Counted from the stretch's first letter, positions 24,731 through 37,780 are shown. The stretch is 64,000 nucleotides of DNA from Cinnamomum chago (GCA_038049695.1 CP142459.1:66704001-66768000), one strand, 5' to 3'. The notes: generated by a model not told the origin, from the letters alone. Program-made: numbers and translations.

Positions 24731-27700
24731 ATGACGATGAAAAGATTGGATTTTGAAGGGAAAGAAGGGGGGAGATTGAGTGATGGTGGGTGTGCAGGGA
24801 CCGTTGTTGTTGGGGTGAAATTGGATTCGCAGAGCCGGGAGTTGCTGACTTGGGCTCTTGTGAAAGTGGCACAGGCCGGTGATCGAGTCGTTGCTCTTCA
24901 TGTCCTGCATAACACGGGTAATGTTAGAATCGAATTCCTTTGATGATCGATGTTTGTTTCTGGTTTTTTTTTTTTTATATCTGATTTGTTGGGGGCTTTG
25001 GCACAGAGACTTTGGATCAGAACGGGAATTCCTCTCTTCTCTCTCTTGTGAAGGCGTTCGAGTCCGTTCTCGCCGTGTATGAAGGATTCTGCAACTTAAA
25101 ACAGGTTCCTTTTCGCTTCCGGATTGTTGGGTTTATTATTCCAGTGATTTTGCTTGTTGAGTCGAATTGCAACTTTGGTTTGTTGTTGTTTGGGTTGCAT
25201 TTGCATTTCCATGACTGTTTCTGCAGCTTTTGTTAAATTATCGTTGTTGGGTTGATTTGTGTTGGTGTATTCTTGTTACTCTGCCTATATCAGATTGATT
25301 TGAAGCTTAAAATCTGCCGTGGGTCGTCGGTACGGAGGGTTCTGGTGCGCGAAGCGAAATCTTTCACTGCCACTAAAGTCGTTGTGGGAATTGCAAGGAA
25401 CACCCACACCATCAGGTGAGTATTTGTGATCTCACAACAAAAAAAAAAATGGGGTTCTGTTTTTTCTGTCTGTCTTTCTTTCATTCTTTTCTTTCCACTC
25501 TGTTTCTGTTGTAAGTTTGTGTACTACATCAATATCAGGTCTTCGGCTTCAATTGCCAAATACTGTGCAAAGAAACTCCCTCTCAGTTGTTGGGTGCTGG
25601 CTGCTAATAATGGGAAGGTGGTGTTCCAGAGGGAAGCAATGGGCACGGTTGCATCACCAGGTAGATTTTACTCTGCTTCCCATAGGGAAGCAATGGGCAC
25701 AGTTGCATCACCAGGTAGATTTCACCCTGTAGATGAAGTCTTGTGTCCTTAGTTACTAATTCAGTTAGAATTGAAATTGAATTTGATGTATTCCTACACC
25801 TTGTTTTGATGCTGAAAGGAGGGAGTAAAATAGACCATCTTCGACGGGCCACCAAATTGTTTAGCGCCCTCCATCGAACTTTGAGCAAGAATTCTATGGT
25901 CCCCAATGGCAGAAATTCGAAACGGTTACTGACTTGGGAGGATAAAGATGGAAAGAATGGTCATAATTTGGAAGGTAATTCTAGGGCAGATTCAACACAT
26001 TCAGTGGCAGTGTCTGATTGTAGTGGCATTGCAGATGATTTGTCGAGTAAGTCGATAGTACGAAAATGTTCAATTTGTGCATCGGATTCCAGCTCAGCTG
26101 GAGAGGCTCCTAGTATGCAAGAGGTGAGTGAGGACTCATTGGCGCTGGTTCCTGTACAAACTCTAGAGGCTGCATCGAGCTCCATTTCCCTATTGATTAG
26201 GGAATTGCCTGAACTAAGACCTGGTTGGCCTCTTCTTCGCCGGACAATCTTACCTAGAAGGCAATCATCAGGAACATCCACAGTAAAAAATATCTCTGTT
26301 GTTCAATGGGCAATGCGGCTGCCTACCCGTCACTCTACGGTGGCTGTTCATCCAGATCACAAGACAATAAACCAGGATGTGCCCAATTTGGATGAAGAGA
26401 GTGGGGCAATTGTTCCAGTGGGAGATGTAGTGTTTCCCAAGTTGGATGGCCACGAATTGAAAAACCCGCCAAAGGAATTGGAATCTCTTCATGAGAAGTA
26501 CTCATCTACTTGTAGATTGTTCAGCTATCAGGAACTTCTGTCTGTAACATCCAATTTCTCAAAAGGTATTTTGCTTTCACAGAATTCATTTAACCTCGTC
26601 CTTTTTCTTACTCCCAACAATGCGAGTTTGGTTTCTATTTACTGACTTAGATTGTACTCCACCAGATAATATGATTGGGAAAGGAGGCAGCAGCCAGGTT
26701 TACAAGGGTTTGCTTCCTGATGGCAAAGAACTTGCAGTGAAAATCTTGAAGCAGTCAGAAGATGCATTGAAAGAGTTTGCTTTGGAAATCGAAATTGTCA
26801 CTACCTTAAATCACAAAAACATCATCTCCCTGTTTGGATATTGTTTTGATGCAAACGAACTAATCTTGGTTTATGATTTTATACCAAGAGGAAGCTTAGA
26901 AGAAAACCTTCATGGTAAATTAATCCTAATTAGAGATTAAACTGCACGCTCTTTTGATCTTATTTTCCATTTTTTTTTTCCTTTTTTTTTCTATCATATG
27001 ATGATCATCTTGATTAGGTAAGAAAGTTGGGACCCTTCTCAGCTGGGTTGAGAGATATAAGGTGGCTGTTGGCATAGCTGAAGCATTAGATTATCTACAC
27101 AATGGCAGTACTCAACCTGTGATCCATAGGGATGTGAAGTCATCTAATATCCTTCTTGGTGATGATTTTGAGCCACAGGTACTTCTGTTCTCTAAGTCAA
27201 CGATGGCCTGTTCTATTTCTCAGCTTGATTAACACATAAGTCTGTGTTTTTGTCTAATCTTGATGTGTTTGTTGTTTGTTGCTCCAGCTGTCTGATTTTG
27301 GACTTGCGACATGGGCATCAACATCTTCATCACACATAACATGCAGTGATGTTGCAGGGACTTTTGGGTTTGTATCTCTATCATAAATCTCTCACATCTG
27401 ATTTCTAATGAATCTGCAACAATCTTTACCATAATAAAATTGGGAAAATGTTTAAATCTATATTAAATCCATACTGGCAGATACTTGGCCCCTGAATATT
27501 TCATGTACGGGAAGGTAAACGAAAAGATTGATGTTTATGCTTTCGGTGTTGTGCTCCTTGAACTTCTTTCTGGAAGGAAGCCCATCAGCAATGAGTACCC
27601 AAAGGGCCAAGAGAGCCTGGTCATGTGGGTAAGTTTTGATTTGATGTTCTCTCACTGATTTCTCACCTAATTTACATTTTGAGCACAACTTATTGAAAGA

Positions 27701-28604
27701 GATTGGTGACCAGGCGAAGCCAATTCTACAAAGTGGGAAAGTTATGCGGTTGTTGGATCCAAATTTGGGCGATAAGCATGACAATGATCAATTAGAGAGA
27801 ATTGTTATGGCTGCTTCACTGTGTCTCAGACGCTCACCTCGCTTGCGGCCTCGGATAAACCTTGTATGTATTTTTTTTTTTTCTTACTTTTGGCTTTACT
27901 TGTTTCACACTATCTGAGTCTCCGTATGATGTTTAATCAAGAGAGACACTGATCTTTTGTTCGACTGACATACTGCAACACATCTGTCATGACCTAGGTT
28001 TAGCCATACAATCTTCGCCATACAATCTTCCCCATATAATTAATAGCTTGCAAATGACAATAATAGCAAATGCTCCATCTCTAATGAAGGGAAAATTGTG
28101 GGATTAGGATAATCTAATATTGTGTACTTTTGCATCTCGCATCTATAACAAGGACCCATTAATCCATAAAAAGAAAAAATTATTGACGGATGGGCCCCAC
28201 AGTATACAATTTGTTGGGCCTATGAAAGGTTTAGTTAAGCATGGGATACTTCCCTTTTTTACTAAGCAAAATGTAAAGCACGATGGTAATATTTCTATGT
28301 TTTTATTCACATCAGCTCTATTTGATCTTCTTAACTGCAGATCATGAAGCTACTTCAAGGGGATGATGAGGTTACCAAGTGGGCCAAGTTTCGAGTTAGT
28401 GCATCAGAGGAGTTTGATTGGCTGGATGATGAAGCATATCCAACTCCTAATATCCAATCCCATCTCAACCTTGTTTTGCTTGATGTGGAGGATGATTCAC
28501 TCTCCGTCAGCAGCGCTGAGCCGAGTCTCAATTATTTGACTGCCAACAAGTCCTTGGAGGATTATCTTCAGGGAAGGTGGAGCCGTTCATCAAGCTTCGA
28601 CTGA
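24731..28604 (+). CDS. STUNTED-like cytoplasmic kinase with N-terminal USP domain
   Basis: A receptor-like cytoplasmic Ser/Thr kinase with a universal stress protein (nucleotide-binding) domain in front, the architecture of Arabidopsis STUNTED and relatives such as At1g21590. Eleven exons: 24731-24917, 25007-25104, 25294-25415, 25539-25660, 25819-26565, 26666-26914, 27018-27178, 27288-27367, 27481-27628, 27714-27863, 28341-28604 (2,328 bases, 775 residues). The USP domain (about residues 24-172) starts [21 protein letters not shown] serine-rich linker follows. The kinase domain has the glycine loop [11 protein letters not shown] (430-440), lysine 451 in [14 protein letters not shown] (545-552), DFG (565-567) and APEYF, so catalytic residues are present. 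There is no signal peptide or membrane segment, in line with a cytoplasmic kinase. Exon 4 and its donor are partly duplicated downstream (25684-25714). In Arabidopsis this subfamily has been linked to gibberellin-dependent growth; whether that holds here is inference. Confidence 0.93.
25630..25737 (+). repeat. 54-base duplication of exon 4 end and splice donor
   Basis: A unit starting AGGGAAGCAATGGGCAC and running over the exon 4 end CCAG|GTAGATTT is present at 25630-25683, and its first 47 bases or so recur from 25684. This gives two equal donor sites, at 25661 and 25715. The distance is 54 bases, so use of the second would add 18 codons without a frameshift. Confidence 0.9.
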
Positions 28605-31049
28605 CTGAGTCACAGCGGGATATTCCTAACCGCCATCCCTTAATTTTGTATAGTTAATTTGATTTGTTTAATTTGCTTTGTTTCTATGGTGGTCTTGGAT
28701 GGGAGGTGGTTTGCAGAACGAGTGCCCTCCTCCTTGACTAGGCAATTTCTTCGTCCTATTTGGGCTGGTTATAAAAAAACCTTTTTGCATTATCTTTGAT
28801 TCTTCTTGTTGAGAAAGAAAATTGTCAGATTTGAGGGCTTGCTTTGTAGATGGGTGATTCTGTCATATATACATCTTGATAAGAACAAGTTTCATGAAGG
28901 CTGTAGCCATTTTGTGTTATTTAAGTGTAAAGGTTGATAACATGACTGCAAGTTGTTTCTTAGTTTTGCTATCAACTTGTGTGTTTGAATTCGCACCATC
29001 CCAGCTATTCGCGCCATGCTCAATCGACTCAAATGCCAGTCCACCTGCTCTACTCTCGTAGTATTTGATACAGCATGACACCTTAACATTGTAGTGTAGC
29101 AAGTCGTTTTCTGCACAGTTGATATGTGAGCCATTTTTCCCCACCAACTAAATCAAGCTTGATTTCAATAAGTAATCAAAACTCATCCAGAAAATTGCAG
29201 ACCCTTGCGTTTGATGTTGATGATGCACTGCAACTTGCCCAAAAATCAAAGACAATTTGCAACTTAAACATTATACTGTTTAGCTTTTACCAAAAAAAAA
29301 AAAAAAAGAACATTATACTGTGTAGCAGTTTCTGCTGCAACTTGGGTTTCATGTTGGGGCATGGTTGACCTTATGACATTTCTTTTTTCTTCTAAAAGAG
29401 TTCATAGTGGACCCTGAAGTGTCTTCTTCTATTCTTACAACTTCTGTGGTAGTTTTATGGTTGTGATTTCTAGTCTATATACTCCATCTACAATGGGGCA
29501 TGATATATATATTTTTTATAACAATAATGGGGCATGATTTGGGTGGTCCAAATTGGCTGTATGTTATGCATGGTGGTGATTTGTGTGATCTAGAGATTTG
29601 AGAGTTGGAAGATCTGAGGGTAGTCAATGGTTGTGATAATGAGCCATCCCCAAGTCCCAACTGTTTTAGAGCCAAACTATGGTTGTCGTTACCATTGCTA
29701 GCTGTTGCGCCCTTGCTATAATGTTATTGAGTAATTGTCTTCTGAGGCTTTGGCAAAACTTGTTTTACATCCAAAATCCGTGCTAAATTTAAGGGAAACT
29801 TCTGTTTGAAGGATATTAATTATAAGTGATAACTCTGCAAAAAAAAAAAAATCCTTATTTTCATGACATCTACAAGGACTTTTATCGTTAGTCTGAAAAG
29901 AAGAAAGTTTGAGTTTGGCTCATTGTATCTATTGGAAGAAAAAAAAAACTATTGATGCCCAAAATTTTAATTGCTGTTGGAAATTGGTTTTAGGAAGAAT
30001 GTGCAATTGGAAAAATAATAGACAAGTAAAAATAAGTAGTAAAAGAGTGAAGTGGAGAAAGGAAGAAAGCACTAAAATAAAAAAGGGAGGCGCATGTAAA
30101 ATTGAGATGGTTTCTATTAGACGATATTTTCCCCACACGTAGGTGATTTACCTAAAAGATTCGTCCCCATGATTCAACGCCAACTTTGCCTCAAGACTGC
30201 ACTCAAGAGACAGAATATGGATTTGCTCTAAAATCACAAAAGAAGAAAAAACTTCAAATATTGTAGATCTTGATTACATATCAGAATCCAGAGTTGTCTT
30301 TTTTGAAAAGGCACACTCAAATGCATCTTAAGACGTTTAAAAATATAAGTGGATTTTAGAAAATATCCAACAATATGTATGGTTCTTTGTGGCAATAAGT
30401 ATCCAGTTATATATGCATATTAAATAAAGGAAACTTTTCAAAAAAGTATAAAACTTTTGTCTCGAAGATTTGAATATTTCAAAAAAAATATAAAAATTTT
30501 CCATAATACTTTTAAACAAGTCTTTGTTGGCATTTGTGATGGGATCCACTTGTGTTTACATGTGGGTGGACTCCACTCACAAAGATACACCCCTCACAAG
30601 AAATCTCATGGTGATATGGATGACAATAGTTTGAGTTAGCACAAACTTTCAACAACATATCTCCAACTAGATCTACTATTATCCCTCATCATCTTTTACA
30701 CTCAGGGTATCCATCCTTGCCCTTGGATCTTGAAGAGTGAATTACAGTCACAGATCTCTACAACCAGTGCCTGATTCAAGCCGATGCAGTCCTTATCGCA
30801 TTTGTAACAACTACATCTTAAAGATCATGCTTCCGCTGCATCTACGACTTACAGTCCTCTCCATTAAAAAGAAATTTAAATGAGAAGAATACCATTATGT
30901 CATTTTTTGAACTTTTTTCCTTTAACAAATTATTTAAGAGAATATATCTTCCCCTACTTTTCTAAGAAGTAATTCCAAACAGAGGAAAACCCATTTACTA
31001 GAAACATATAGATTTATCATCTCGGCCTCTCTCCGCATCCAAACGGCCC
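28605..31049. other. Intergenic region between the kinase gene and ndhM
   Basis: The first few hundred bases are the 3' untranslated region and terminator area of the kinase gene. The rest is AT-rich, with A runs at 29292-29307 and 29840-29851, and shows no supported gene. Short open frames on both strands have no recognisable motif. Confidence 0.6.
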
Positions 31050-31057
31050 TATAAAAG
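31050..31057 (+). promoter_or_regulatory. Candidate TATA box of ndhM
   Basis: TATAAAAG lies 192 bases upstream of the ndhM start codon, in a GC-richer patch after an AT-rich stretch. It is the best TATA match in the region and would give a leader of about 160 bases. Confidence 0.5.
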
Positions 31058-31241
31058 AAAACAAGCCCTAACCACACAATATAGATATAAAGATAGGGCC
31101 TGTGGATGGTTTGAAACCATGGAATTGCCACAAGGTCTAGAATGCTTTTCTCCATACATACATAACCATAACAACAAGAAGAATAAAAAGAAAAGCAACC
31201 CAATTAAATAGAAACCATAGATTAACCAGCCATAACCAGCC

Positions 31242-33246
31242 ATGGCTACCACTTCAATAAATTTCTCCCTAATGGGCTGGGTTGGAGGAAGGAGAGGAGG
31301 TAGGTGGCGCAAGAGATGCTTTGTAACGGACCAACAACAAGACAATGTAGAACAGCAGCAACAGCAACTGAAAGTGCAGAAGCTACAACGACCTCTGCCA
31401 CCCCAACAGGCACAATGGAATGCCAAGAGCAAGAACATGAGCAGGGAATATGGTGGCCAATGGCTGAGCTGCTGCACACGCCATGTAAGGATCTATGCAG
31501 CTTACATAGACCCTTTTACCCATGCCTTTGATCAGACCCAAATGGATAAGCTAACACTGATGCTTGACCCCACCAAGGAGTTTGTTTGGACCACTCAAGC
31601 CTGCAACAAGGTTTATGCCTACTTCCAAGAGCTCTGCGACCAGTACAAGGTTTGATCTTTTTAGATGTTTTCACTTCCTATGCCATAGTAGATATAATCC
31701 CATTCAAGAACATGGAAGTTGCATTTACTTATCAAGAAGATTTCATCAACAGAGGGTCATGATCATTTCTATCTTGCCCACTTAAAATAGACCTTAGTAA
31801 AAGAAATTACACTTACATGCACCTTAGTGTCAGAAGACAAGGGACTCGGTTTCTTCAAAGTCATAACCTCGAATTGATAGGGTAAAACTAGGACGATGAT
31901 GATGATGATGATTATTATTATTTAGTCTTCAGTCACAATCACATGATTTATAATAACAGTAATGGAGTCAAATGCATGACTACTACTGTTAGATATTGCC
32001 AGTCTAGACAATTTTCATCAAGGACCCAACCTCAAATAGGTGGCATAATTTTGATGATGATGGCAATTCCCAGCAAGAGCTATTCCAGTGACAATTGGCA
32101 ATGATAAGTTTGCATCAACAGTGGTCACAAGCAAGTTGCAAGGGAAGATTGGGCATCCAAATGAGCCCCAGATCCATGTCCAAGTTGCAAGGACCCAGAA
32201 AAAGAAGGCCTGTTGATGGGCTGTCAACAATTTTACCTTCTTCTTTGGTTTGTAAATAAACATGGTGAAGAGCAAGTAGAGCATCGAGCTCGATTACAAC
32301 TGGCAGATCCATGCTCTACTTGGACAAACTCATGATACAAACATGCCCTTATTCTTTGGCCTTTGGATCCTCAGAATGTCTAGTTCACATGTAACCCTGT
32401 TTACCTGTAATTGTCATGGTAGAGGGAACTCAGATTATCCAAATGCATAAACCCTGATTTGGAAATATCTGAATGGGTCTTTAGGTAACTACTTTTACAA
32501 CCGAATCTGTACAGGATTCAAAATGACAGGCCAGTTTATGATCGTTCTTGGGGGCCATTTGCATCCTCCATAAACTGAGTTCATGTAACTCCGTTTATAA
32601 AAATTTGAGGGTTCATGTATTTGGACAAGCAGCTTCCAAAGTCCGATTATGGAAACCTAACAGTGGAATCACCTACCATTCTCTCGAACTTAGATGCTCA
32701 GGATAGCAAAGAAAAGAGAGACCACATTGGGCTAGCTTTCCACCTTCACCCTCTTCTAACTCTAGCACTGAATTTTCTAGTCTTACAAGAGCCATGACAA
32801 ATCTCTTCTTAGGAACACATCCCAGAAAAAAAAAAAAAAAAAAAAATAGCTCTTTTTGAGAGGCTCAATCACATCATCATTATTTAGATATGATACATGA
32901 TTTACATCAAAGTTGAAGCACAAGGAATGGAAGCATCCTAGTCTCACAAAGAAGGAACGACCATTTAGATTATCATAGGCTCATGATTTTGGCATCTAAA
33001 ACTGTCATTTCATCTTTTTAGCTTGCTAAGCATGTTGAAGCTGAGAAATTTGATTCTTTCTTGTTACAGGGGGCTAAACTGACGGAGTACACCCTCCGTT
33101 TAATCGGATCAGACATTGAGTATTGTATATGCAAGATGTTACACAATGGGGAGATCAGATACAACATGAAAGCAAAGGTGCTCAACTTCAGCGTTGGGAA
33201 GCATCGCTTCATATCTAACAACTACCAACTTCCAAATGTACAATAA
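31242..33246 (+). CDS. ndhM: Chloroplast NDH complex subunit M (NdhM)
   Basis: Nuclear-encoded subunit of the stromal subcomplex A of the chloroplast NDH complex, which works with photosystem I in cyclic electron flow. Two exons, 31242-31649 and 33070-33246, joined in phase 0, give 194 residues. The N terminus (about 1-60) is basic and glutamine-rich and probably serves as transit peptide. The conserved core runs from REYGGQWLS (68-76) through RIYAAYIDP, FDQTQMDKLTLMLDPTKEFV and YFQELCDQYK to LTEYTLRLIGSDIE and VLNFSVGK. The start ATG is in a good context (CAGCCATGGC). Compared with what I remember of other plant NdhM, the segment after IGSDIE reads YCICKMLHNGEI where HYIRKMLYDGEI-like sequence is usual, and the C terminus is short. 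The 1.4-kb intron contains an A run at 32825-32846. The unknown gene on the minus strand converges on it. Confidence 0.9.
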
Positions 33247-33306
33247 GAAGATTTTTAGATTGGTATTGCTGTAGCATATTATAGTCAGAGGCCAATCGAT
33301 AGAATA

Positions 33307-35135
33307 TCATGTCGAAATCTCTATAGGCTGTACTTCAGACTCTTTGGGGCTTGAAAGAATCTCAATCTCAATTGGCTGTATGTCAGTCACTTCTTCGATG
33401 CCTTCAGCCATTTCAACCTGAATTGGCTGCATGTCAGTCTCTTCTACTTTCACGTTTACAGGCATTTCAATGTCAACCAGCTGCATGTCACTTTCTTCTT
33501 TGATGCCCTCAGGTATTTCAATCTGGACTGGTGTTGCCATCTCATTAGTAGAGAATGGAACTATCTGACCGTCTGCGGGCAATGTTCTCCAAGGCGGAAA
33601 TGCTCCTTCATGAGACAAGTTCTGCACACAAGTTATGCAAGCACCAATGCTATTAGAACTTTTGGATGAATGAATTCAATCTTTTCCCCCAAAAAGATTC
33701 ATCATAGAGATCCACATTAAACACTAGGGCAAGTTTGTGTAGCCAGTTTCCCACGGAAAAAGTGAGGCTTGCGGAAATGGTTTTCTGTGCTACAGTAAAA
33801 TCCATGTTTGGTGCCACCACTTTTCCTCGTAGAAAAGTGCATAAATGGGCTAAATTTTCCACAAGTCCTCAGAAAATAAATTCCAACGGGCATGGTTTTT
33901 TTTTTTCCACCGAAGAGGAAAGTTTCCACAGAACCGCTTTTCCGCGGCATATAAACAAGCGTGCTGTAAGTTCCACTTCCACCCATTTGAAATCTGAGTA
34001 ATCATACGATCTTAAGGCCCAAGGAGATGAACATGTACGAGTGCGTCAATGACAGATGGAGGGTGCTCTAAAAATCTCAATGGGGACTATCAATCTATAG
34101 CCCAAAAGTAGCAAGGAAAGAAGAAAAAAGTGGCAGGATAAGATGGCAAGGATACTCAAGATGAGGATTTTTTGACATCCCAAGTATAATGTATCACGAG
34201 CGTGATGGAGTCTCATACCATGTACACCACCAGAAGCGGCCCACTTGGAGATCATATAACTTATCTAGATTTCTACCAAATCTACACACTAAGTCTAAGT
34301 CTACGACAACAGATTGATGTCCAGAAAGGAATGGCATGAATGCTCTCTCCATCCACTAGCATGAATACAAGCCCTGTTTGCCTTGTCTGGAGGCTTCTAC
34401 TGGAGGGCTCTAGTGTTGCGTGCTTAAAATTAATGTTAATTCTGTATCAGCATTTGCTTAGTTGGTTTGTAAATCCAGCTTGATCCTAAGATATATAAAT
34501 CCACTTTCCACTCATGTATTATCACAAAAGGCTGTCCAGTTTCAGACAATACATGCATCATCATCATCAAAGCCTTGTCCAACTATGTTGAGGTCAAACA
34601 TCATCTTCAAGCTAAAGACTAATGTTGAAGTAAACACATGAACATGAACATGAAATAAATTAGAAAAATTACCTTTAGCCAGAAGAAGAAGCCACGCAAG
34701 AGGGTCAAACTTCTATGGGGATTAGTAAATTTGATTTGTCTTTCGAGATCTAAACAATGAAAAAATAAATTAATCAATAGCTTAATCACAAGAATCTGCT
34801 GGAGATCATATGAACAGGCTACTAAAGACCAATGCAACATAAAAGAAAAGGAAAATAACTGACTCCTCTTGATGGAAAAATGGTGGCATCACTGTTACTA
34901 TCCTATGAAGTTCCTGCCACAGTGGGAGTTAAAGGGCTTTAGACCATGGACTAATAGAGGGGATCCCAATATAAATATAGATATATAGAGATCTGACCTT
35001 ATAAGACCAGGACCTATATAAGATTACATGCAATCCCCTTGCAGAATCCACAACACCTGTGGAAGAAGGATTTTTGCAACTAACAACATATGCCAAGGCA
35101 CTCTATTACCAAACAGTTGCAAGTTGAAATAGAGA

Positions 35136-35167
<32 letters not shown>

Positions 35168-36944
35168 CAACAAAGCTACAAAAGTATTCGCATCCCACTT
35201 GAAAGCAAGCCTGGTTATCCATCATGCCAAATTTATCAAAGAAATAGGTCGGCCAACTGAAAAACCACTGAACGAAAGGGGGAGGAGGAAATCATTCCCC
35301 ATATTTCAGAGACTGCCGACAAATAGCATTATAAAAGACCAAAAAGGGTAGACCACACAAAAATATGCACTTCTCTACTTACCTGGATAATGATCGAAAT
35401 ATGAAAAGCTTCTTCGTTTTGTTGCATACGATACAGACCGTGACCGCAAATCTCTACTCCGTTCCAATATTTTTTGAGTTTTCGCTTCATCCAATAGCAT
35501 GTCATGCTCTTCTTGGTCAAATGGCCGGTTAAGACAAGCCATGAGTTCCTCCTTAAATTGGAATTGATTATCACACGAGAGACTTTTCAAAGAACTAGCA
35601 TCATGTTTACATGCCTGATTTTTCCAAATATGGCAATCATTTAGTATACACGTTACCCCCAAAAAAGCAAATCATAAAAGAAAAGTTGGGGATTAAACAA
35701 TAATAACCATAGTAAAGGAACCAAAGCAAAGGAAAAAAAAAAGTTTAGCTAAATAAAATGCTTACAAAAGAATCAGAATGCTGCTGAGAAGTTGTATGTG
35801 ATTCTAATTCAGGCTCACTGCAACATTGAGTGGACTTTGCTGGTGATCCTTTTGATGTAGTACAGACTTCATTTTCTCCTTCATATTTGACTACAACACC
35901 ATTATCTAATTCCAACACTAATGAGTAACCATGTACTGAAACATGATTTAGGAATATCTGGTAACTTTCATCTACCAAAGACTCATTTTCCTGTGAATGA
36001 AGAATGATTTGACCAGATTCATCACTTGTACTTTTATTCTTCCCATTAGAAATGAGTCCTGATGTATGGGATTTTTGTTTCTTCTTGCGTGGACAAGTCC
36101 TCTTTCTCAATAAAATGCCTGAATCCCTCTTATCTTGTGGCTCTCCCTCATCGTATTTTCTTTTTGTCAGTATCTCTCCCCTGTCAGATAACACATCCTC
36201 CCCTGATGATGCAGTTCGAACTTCTACTTCTTCATACTTGAAGACAGCACCATTTTCTAATTCCACAACCAATGAGTCACCATGTACTTTAATATGATTC
36301 AAGAAAGTCCGGTAACTTTCATCAACCAAAGACTCATTTTCCTGATTGCTGTCAGTAGAGGATGAATGAAGACTACTTTGACCAGACTTGTCCTCTGATC
36401 TTCTATTCATCCCATGACAAGCAAGTCCCGATGTATGGGATTCCTGATTCTTCTTACCCTGACAAGCACTTCTTCCTTTATTGGATATACCATCTGAATT
36501 CATCTGATTTTGTGGGTCTCCCTCATCAGATTTACTTCTAATTGGTATCTCTCCGTCATCAGATGACACTTCGTTTCCTTCATACGTCACACAAACAGGC
36601 TTACCATCATGTGCATCTAACATTTCTAGAACATATGATTTGCCATCTTCCCTCGCATGCTCCAAGAACATCTTATATCCCAAATCAATATCAGCTTCCA
36701 GAGAACCTGCATCAATTTTCTCCCCTAAAACTTTCAGGAACATATTTTGGTTTTCATCTTCCGAATCAGAACTCAGTTCAATAGTGCCTGAGTTTTTATA
36801 TTGCAGACTAGTAGAAGAATTATTAGAACGGAAGCATCTTCGTTTTGCATTCAAATCACCCTGACTATACCCATTTCCACATCGTTTGAGACATGTTGTG
36901 GCCTGGAACACCGGATTGCAATTATTCATTAAAGCAGTTCCCAT
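33307..36944 (-). CDS. Plant protein of unknown function with internal repeats
   Basis: Four exons on the minus strand: 36944-35766, 35614-35383, 34749-34673, 33621-33307 (1,803 bases, 600 residues). All introns have GT-AG ends and the phases agree. The first ATG after an upstream in-frame stop is at 36944; an extra 5' exon cannot be excluded. Residues 54-64 read TIELSSDSEDE, a hydrophobic-acidic stretch like a SUMO-interacting motif. From about residue 80 to 390 a unit of roughly 115 residues is repeated two and a half times, marked by FLNH, a hydrophobic VLELDNG-like segment, KYEG, DEGEPQ, KKKQKSHTSGL and QENESLVDESY. Exon 2 contains FDQEEHDMLLDEA. Exons 3 and 4 carry LLRGFFFWLKNLSHEGAF, which I believe is a conserved plant motif of unknown role. 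The last 90 residues are about four acidic units of the form MQPIEIEM. I do not know the function. Confidence 0.8.
34556..34596 (-). mobile_element. RTE-type LINE tail in intron 3 of the unknown gene
   Basis: On the minus strand the sequence reads CATAGTTGGACAAGGC followed by TTTGATGATGATGATG, the same ending as the RTE pieces at 4645, 21168, 53496 and 54745. It is very short, so the call is weak. Confidence 0.35.
35137..35163. repeat. AAT microsatellite
   Basis: A run of nine AAT/ATA units inside intron 2 of the minus-strand gene, followed by AAC units. Confidence 0.9.
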
Positions 36945-37445
36945 GTTGCTTTGCTCAATCAATGACTTCAAGCTTTGTGTTCAACTTTGTTACTTCAGTA
37001 TTCATCTAAGCTCCATGTCTCCCAAGTTTCAAAAACCCTTGCGGAAGGCAAAAAGAAAGAAACCAGTACAAACTCACTAATTGTTAATGAAATAGGCATC
37101 TTTGGAACATTTCTGCATGTACAATGAAGGTATTTAGTTTTCACGTGATGCATACATTGAATTTAATCCTCATAAAAAAGAAACAAATAGATGCCTACTT
37201 TTAGTTGTAGTAAACATGTTAAAGAACCACATCCATAGCATCTTTGGCAACTCCCAAGAAAAACCAATATAAATTTGCTTGATGAGAAATAAGATCAACA
37301 TGGAATGGCTTAAAACCAGCTTACAGATCAGATGGCAGTAGAGACAAAACCAGTTTGGAACTGAACGGATGGAAATAGACTGACATCTACTCGACAACAG
37401 AAAATAGCAGTGAAATTTTCCAGCATAGAAATTAAGAGTCTCCTA

Positions 37446-37734
37446 TGCGAATAGACTTTAGGTTTCGCATTGAAATCTTGTTCAGAAAGAAAACAATGAC
37501 AGACATCATTATCAACAATAAAAACAAAATGAGTCATATCACTACAAGAACTCTTACAACATTTTTTTTTTTTTATATTAAGTTTAAACAAGTGTTGACA
37601 AAATGAGAGCCTCTTTGACATACTCATACTCCAAACTTAGCCAACTCAGGGAAATAATCATACACTTCATAGTACCTAGCTTGGGAATGATCATCACCCA
37701 TGCATATAGAATTAGGGTTCAAATTGAAATCTTG

Positions 37735-37780
<46 letters not shown>

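Noticed and set aside
35745-36971. Start of the minus-strand gene at 36971
   Set aside because: The codon there is TTG, not ATG; the first ATG in frame is at 36944, after an upstream in-frame stop.
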